This document shows positions 6,708 through 10,502 of a stretch of DNA of 10,502 bases, in pieces (the stretch's first letter is position 1; each line of letters opens with the position of its first letter). The stretch is taken from contig CAYNWK010000146.1 in assembly GCA_964400875.1 (NCBI GenBank), positions 1-10,502 of the forward strand, written 5' to 3'. Position numbers and translations under genes: made by a program. Source of the stretch: CAYNWK01 sp964400875. GTDB taxonomy: Bacteria; Chloroflexota; Anaerolineae; Anaerolineales; UBA4823. The notes under the pieces were generated by a model that saw only the letters and a program-made list of their open reading frames with translations, was not told the origin of the DNA and did no database searches.

Positions 6708-6817
6708 AGCGCCATCAAAAGGATAGATCCCCAGGTGTGGGTGATCCCCGTCAGCATCGTCAAGCCGCACCTGGAATCACCCGCATCATCGCTTTAGAAT
6801 TAAACGGGTTTTCGCTT

Positions 6818-9800
6818 ATGGATGTTACAACAACCGCTCAGTACGGTGAAAGACCATCCTGGTTGGAGCGCCCACTGGCCAGCGCGATTTCGATTAATTG
6901 GGAAACGGTGCTCTTCGCTACGATATTGATCCTCGCCTTCGTCACCCGCTTTTACGATTTGGGCGCCCGGACGATGAGCCACGATGAAACCTCGCACGTC
7001 TACTTTTCGTGGCGACTCTACACCGGCCAGGGCTACTCCCACGATCCGGTGACGCACGGGCCGCTGCAATTTCACCTGGTCGCATTATCCTATTTCCTTT
7101 TCGGGGATAACGACCTGACCGCCCGGATTCCGATGGCACTCTTCAGCGTGGCTACCATCGCTTTCCTGTGGAATTACCGGCGCTACCTGGGGCGGATAGG
7201 CGCTGTGATCGCAGCAGCTTTGATGCTGATCTCTCCTTATATGCTGTACTATGCGCGGTATGCCCGCAACGAAGCTTTTGTGGCCTTATTCGGGGTGATC
7301 ACCCTGTGGGCCATCTTGCGTTATCTGGAAACCGGCTCGCACCAATATATTTTCTGGCTGACCGCTGCGACGGTGCTGCACTTTACCGCCAAGGAAACCG
7401 CTTTCATCTACACCGCCCAGGCGATGATCTTCTTAGCGCTCTATCTCGTCGTCCGCCTTTCGCAAACCGAATGGGCCAGACCAGAAAACCGGGCGCGCTT
7501 CCTGGCCGCGCTCTTGATCGCCGGTCTGCTGCTCGCCAGCGGAGTCGGCGCGGCCATACTCAACCGGCAGAACGCGACGGTCAGCGCGACCGAAACCGCA
7601 GAACCCGCCGTCCCCGGTCAGGAGCTGCCCGCGGCTGCGCCTGGACTGGCACTCTCACCGGCGCTGATCTTGTTGGCCCTGGCCGGGCTGGTGATGGTTG
7701 CGGCAGTTTTCTTCTTGCTGCGCGGCTATACACTGGCGCGTCTGCGCAAAGAGCGCTCGTTCGACCTGTTGATCCTTCTCTTCACTCTGGTGCTGCCGAT
7801 GATGGCCCCTTTCCCGGTCAAAATGCTCGGCTGGAACCCCACTGATTACACATCCGAGGGCATGCTGCGCACCGCCATCTTCCTGGTACCCCTTGCGCTG
7901 CTGGCGATCGGCATAGGATTGTGGTGGAATGGGCGGCTATGGATCGCCAATGCTGCATTATTTTATTTGGTGTTTACCGTGTTCTACACCACGCTGTTTA
8001 CCAACGGGATCGGCTTCTTCACCGGGTTGGTCGGCTCGCTGGGTTACTGGTTGGAACAACAGGGCGTCCAGCGCGGCAACCAGCCCTGGTATTACTATTT
8101 CCTGATCCAGGTACCCGTTTACGAATTCCTCCCGGCCCTGGGCAGTTTGCTAGCCTTGGGCTTTGGAATAGCCTCGCGCAACAGCTTGTTGAAATCTTTT
8201 GCCCGGGTAGAACAGAAAGCGGAGCCGGAAGACGAGCTTGAACCAGGCAGCCTACCGGCTGTTGAGGTGCGAGAGGAAGAGGAGAGGACCGCCCGTCCGG
8301 AGGTAGGCAGGTTGACCCTGGCGTTGTTGGGATTTTGGATCCTCACCAGCATCCTGGCGTATACCTATGCGGGCGAGAAGATGCCCTGGCTGACCGTGCA
8401 CATTACATGGCCGATGATCTTGCTTTCGGGTTGGGCGTTCGGGCAGCTGATCGAGGGCATCGATTGGTCGGCCTTCCGCGTCCGCAGGGGTTTGCTCGTG
8501 ATTGGTTTGACGATCGTGTTCTTCATCAGCCTGATCGCGGGGTTGGCTTCGCTGCTAGGATCGAATCTACCCTTTCAGGGCAGAGAGCTGGATCAGCTGC
8601 GAGCCACCAGCACCTTCTTGACTTCAATCATCACGGCTATCGCCAGCGGCTGGGGACTGGCGAGATTGATCAGGCCCTGGGCGCCCGGGCAGCTCACCCG
8701 GTTGTTCGCGCTGGTCTTTTTCGCCTTCCTGGCTCTGATAACGGCGCGTACGGCTTTCACCGCCGCTTATATCAACTACAACAACGCTAACGAGCTGCTG
8801 GTCTACGCTCATTCCGGAGCTGGATCGAAACTCGTTTACAACCAGATCGTCGACCTCTCCGAACGCATCACCGATGGGATGGCCCTGGAGGTCGCATACG
8901 ACGACGAAACCACCTACCCCTTCTGGTGGTACCTGCGCGATTTCGATAACCAGCATTACTACGCAGATAACCCCACCCGCGATTTACGCGATTACCCGGT
9001 CATCCTTGTAGGTCAAAAGAACTTCAGCAAGCTCGAACCGGTCGTTGGACAGGCGTATTACGGCTTCGAGCATATTCGCATGTGGTGGCCAAACCAAGAC
9101 TACTTCAACCTCACCTGGGAACGGATCTGGAATGCCATCAGTCAGCCTGAATGGCGTGCGGCGCTCTTCCAGATCTGGCTGAATCGCGACTATACGCTGT
9201 ACGGTCAGGTCGCAGATAAGAGCAGCGAAGTCACACTGACCGATTGGAGCCCGGCAGATAAAATGCGCATGTACGTGCGCAAAGACGTCGCCGCACAGGT
9301 CTGGAACTACGGCGTCGGCCCCTCTCCAGAGGAGGTGGTCGCCGACCCGTACGAAGGCCACGAAGCCAGCTTGCAGGCGGATCAGATTGTCGGTCTTGCC
9401 GGAAACGAGCCAGGCCAATTCCAGCGCCCGCGCGATCTGGTCGTGGCGCCGGATGGCAGCCTTTACGTAGCCGACACGGAGAACAACCGCATCCAGCATA
9501 TTGCCAGCGACGGCACGGCTTTGGAAGTTTGGGGCAGTTTCAGCGGCGATGACCCTAACACCGCGGCTCCCGGCACCTTCAACCAGCCCTGGGGAATCGC
9601 GCTGGGACCGGATGGCTCGGTCTATGTCGCCGATACCTGGAACCACCGGGTGCAGAAGTTTACCTCCGAAGGCGAATTTATCACCACCTGGGGCTTTTTC
9701 GGACAGGCCGAAACGCCTGATGCGTTTTGGGGACCGCGTGACGTCGCCGTTGACGGGGAAGGCAACGTGCTGGTTACCGACACGGGCAACAAACGGATCG

Positions 9801-10273
9801 CCATCTTCGACGGCGAGGGCAATTTCATCGCCCAGTTCGGAGAAGCCGGATTCGGTCCGGGTGAATTCGACGAGCCGGTTGGTCTGGCAATCAACGACCA
9901 GGGGCGCCTATACATCGCCGACACCTGGAACCAGCGCATCCAGTCCTTCATACCGGATGGCACCGGAAGCTACGTCCCGGTCAACGACTGGGAAATCTTC
10001 GGCTGGTTCGGTGAATCGTTGGACAACAAGCCCTACATTGCGGCTAACGAAGCCGGGCACGTGTTCGCCGCAGACCCGGAAGGGTACCGCATACTTGAGT
10101 TTACTGCGGATGGCGAGATCATCAGATATTGGGGGGATTTCGGAGAAGGGAACGATAGCTTCGGTTTACCCGGGGCGATCGCTTCGGATCATGCTGGCGG
10201 CGTGTGGGTAAGCGATACAGGCAACAGCCGGCTGATGCATTTCACCCTGCCAGCTGAGGACCCGGGTGAGTAA
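6818..10273 (+). CDS. TIGR03663/Agl23-like GT39-type membrane glycosyltransferase fused to an NHL beta-propeller
   Basis: Large polytopic membrane protein, 1151 aa from ATG 6818. The N-terminal part resembles GT-C/GT39 enzymes (protein O-mannosyltransferase type) that use polyprenyl-phosphate sugars at the outer membrane face. The first large loop has the acidic pair D56-E57 in MSHDETSHVYFSW, then HGPLQFH at 80-86; HFTAKETAFIY around 192 and YAGEKMPWL at about 517-525 are typical of the TIGR03663 family, named in some databases flippase activity-associated protein Agl23. I count roughly 15-18 hydrophobic helices up to residue 648. Hydrophilic insertions occur at 248-276 (Ala/Pro/Thr-rich) and 461-498 (Glu-rich). 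A soluble domain (651-845) follows, then a six-bladed NHL propeller (853-1143). The frame also opens at GTG 6737 (27 residues longer; AGGA 13 nt upstream); neither start has a good ribosome binding site, and I prefer the ATG because TM1 then begins about 30 residues in. Donor and acceptor are unknown. Confidence 0.88.
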   Translation: MDVTTTAQYGERPSWLERPLASAISINWETVLFATILILAFVTRFYDLGARTMSHDETSHVYFSWRLYTGQGYSHDPVTHGPLQFHLVALSYFLFGDNDLTARIPMALFSVATIAFLWNYRRYLGRIGAVIAAALMLISPYMLYYARYARNEAFVALFGVITLWAILRYLETGSHQYIFWLTAATVLHFTAKETAFIYTAQAMIFLALYLVVRLSQTEWARPENRARFLAALLIAGLLLASGVGAAILNRQNATVSATETAEPAVPGQELPAAAPGLALSPALILLALAGLVMVAAVFFLLRGYTLARLRKERSFDLLILLFTLVLPMMAPFPVKMLGWNPTDYTSEGMLRTAIFLVPLALLAIGIGLWWNGRLWIANAALFYLVFTVFYTTLFTNGIGFFTGLVGSLGYWLEQQGVQRGNQPWYYYFLIQVPVYEFLPALGSLLALGFGIASRNSLLKSFARVEQKAEPEDELEPGSLPAVEVREEEERTARPEVGRLTLALLGFWILTSILAYTYAGEKMPWLTVHITWPMILLSGWAFGQLIEGIDWSAFRVRRGLLVIGLTIVFFISLIAGLASLLGSNLPFQGRELDQLRATSTFLTSIITAIASGWGLARLIRPWAPGQLTRLFALVFFAFLALITARTAFTAAYINYNNANELLVYAHSGAGSKLVYNQIVDLSERITDGMALEVAYDDETTYPFWWYLRDFDNQHYYADNPTRDLRDYPVILVGQKNFSKLEPVVGQAYYGFEHIRMWWPNQDYFNLTWERIWNAISQPEWRAALFQIWLNRDYTLYGQVADKSSEVTLTDWSPADKMRMYVRKDVAAQVWNYGVGPSPEEVVADPYEGHEASLQADQIVGLAGNEPGQFQRPRDLVVAPDGSLYVADTENNRIQHIASDGTALEVWGSFSGDDPNTAAPGTFNQPWGIALGPDGSVYVADTWNHRVQKFTSEGEFITTWGFFGQAETPDAFWGPRDVAVDGEGNVLVTDTGNKRIAIFDGEGNFIAQFGEAGFGPGEFDEPVGLAINDQGRLYIADTWNQRIQSFIPDGTGSYVPVNDWEIFGWFGESLDNKPYIAANEAGHVFAADPEGYRILEFTADGEIIRYWGDFGEGNDSFGLPGAIASDHAGGVWVSDTGNSRLMHFTLPAEDPGE
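9374..10246 (+). repeat. Six NHL repeats forming a C-terminal beta-propeller
   Basis: Six blades of 47-53 residues, each with the NHL signature strand and turn: YVADTENNRIQ, YVADTWNHRVQ, LVTDTGNKRIA, YIADTWNQRIQ, FAADPEGYRIL and WVSDTGNSRLM, starting at residues 883, 936, 985, 1032, 1083 and 1130 of the ATG-started protein. Each is preceded by a P-x-G/D-V/I-A-hydrophobic strand plus a D/N-G turn. Blade five is the most divergent (DPEG replaces DTxN). Six blades make a complete closed propeller, usually a protein or glycan binding surface. Confidence 0.88.
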
Positions 10274-10335
10274 TAGTTTTAGGAGTCACGCAGTTCTCTA
10301 GTTATCGGGGCTCCCCTATCAAAAGTGTAAACGCG

Positions 10336-10374
10336 AAAACGGCGCTTGCCGCGTGCAAGCGCCGTTTTTTTTTT
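10336..10374 (+). terminator. Strong intrinsic terminator after the glycosyltransferase gene
   Basis: Perfect stem of 14 bp: AAAACGGCGCTTGC (10336-10349), loop CGCGT, GCAAGCGCCGTTTT (10355-10368), within a run of ten T (10365-10374). It lies 62 nt after the stop codon at 10273. On the minus strand the same stem is followed by TTTTCGCG, so it may also stop transcripts arriving from the convergent tRNA gene. Confidence 0.93.
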
Positions 10375-10448
10375 ATCATCCATTAAACAAACCAGAGGTT
10401 TTACTGGCGGCTCAGCCTCTTTAAAACCCCTGAAATAAGCGTCTGTAG

Positions 10449-10502
10449 CTCCTCGGGTAGGACTCGAACCTACAACCTAGCGGTTAACAGCCGCCCGCTC
10501 TA
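10449..10502 (-). tRNA. tRNA-Asn (anticodon GTT), 5' part outside window
   Basis: On the minus strand the last 54 nt contain the 3' part of a tRNA: the end of the D arm (TAGAGC), the anticodon arm GGCGG-CTGTTAA-CCGCT with anticodon GTT, the variable loop, a perfect T arm GTAGG-TTCGAGT-CCTAC, the 3' acceptor strand CCGAGGA and discriminator G at 10449. CCA is not encoded (CTAC follows the discriminator). About 20 nt at the 5' end, including the other acceptor strand (expected TCCTCGG), lie beyond the right edge. Confidence 0.93.

Larger units (their letters stand above)
6252..6817. other. Divergent intergenic control region
   Basis: Region between the minus-strand kinase (start 6251, or 6293) and the plus-strand glycosyltransferase (start 6818, or 6737). 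It holds the kinase promoter (6436-6464), a direct repeat CAGGCCAAT at 6499-6507 and 6522-6530, a dyad CTAATTC-N6-GAATTAG at 6623-6642, a GCGATCGC palindrome at 6667-6674 and a TATAAT at 6702-6707. A minus-strand frame of 79 codons (6623-6384) overlaps the promoter and has no family resemblance or ribosome binding site; I do not call it. It is visibly more AT-rich than the flanking genes. Confidence 0.6.

Noticed and set aside
7168..7845. Plus-strand frame of 225 codons and similar long frames at 9501-10211 (+) and 8984-9646 (-)
   Set aside because: They lie fully inside the glycosyltransferase-propeller gene, have no family resemblance, and their composition reflects frame-shifted reading.

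Overview
The window looks like a chromosomal segment of a Chloroflexota bacterium, most likely of the Anaerolineae type. I infer this from a large HLHG/HDH-type secreted multicopper oxidase, a TIGR03663 (Agl23-like) membrane glycosyltransferase fused to an NHL beta-propeller (a family known from Chloroflexi and Archaea), and a NarL-type two-component system with PAS and GAF sensing. No ribosomal or other phylogenetic marker is present, so the assignment is tentative.

Layout. Four genes lie head to tail on the minus strand and fill about 1-6250. In transcription order they are a membrane-anchored PAS-GAF histidine kinase (6251-4347), a NarL/FixJ response regulator overlapping its end by 29 nt (4375-3734), a truncated IS1182-type transposase homologue without a DDE catalytic region (3525-2689), and a secreted multicopper oxidase (2562 to beyond base 1, C-terminus outside the window). 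The multicopper oxidase has no complete ORF inside the window because its stop lies off the left edge. I read it as one uninterrupted frame of 854 codons. A divergent control region (about 6252-6817) separates this block from one large plus-strand gene (6818-10273). That gene is followed by a strong intrinsic terminator (10336-10374) and, on the minus strand, the 3' part of a tRNA-Asn(GTT) gene cut by the right edge.

How the parts may work together. The kinase and regulator clearly form one operon, with a near-consensus sigma70 promoter (TTGACG-N17-TAAAAT) at 6436-6464. Nothing proves that the regulator controls the downstream oxidase, but all four genes are co-directional with spacers of 126-208 nt, and the spacer upstream of the transposase-like gene is rich in dyad symmetry. 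The glycosyltransferase is transcribed divergently and shows no direct functional link to the others.

Points most worth a second look: the transposase-derived ORF that ends cleanly before the second half of a DDE transposase; the block of about six GSGY-type repeats between the signal peptide and first cupredoxin domain of the oxidase; the chain of mutually exclusive stems and the GATTAC-N6-GTAATC dyad at 3602-3726; and the glycosyltransferase-propeller fusion. I found no CRISPR array, intact insertion sequence or defence system.
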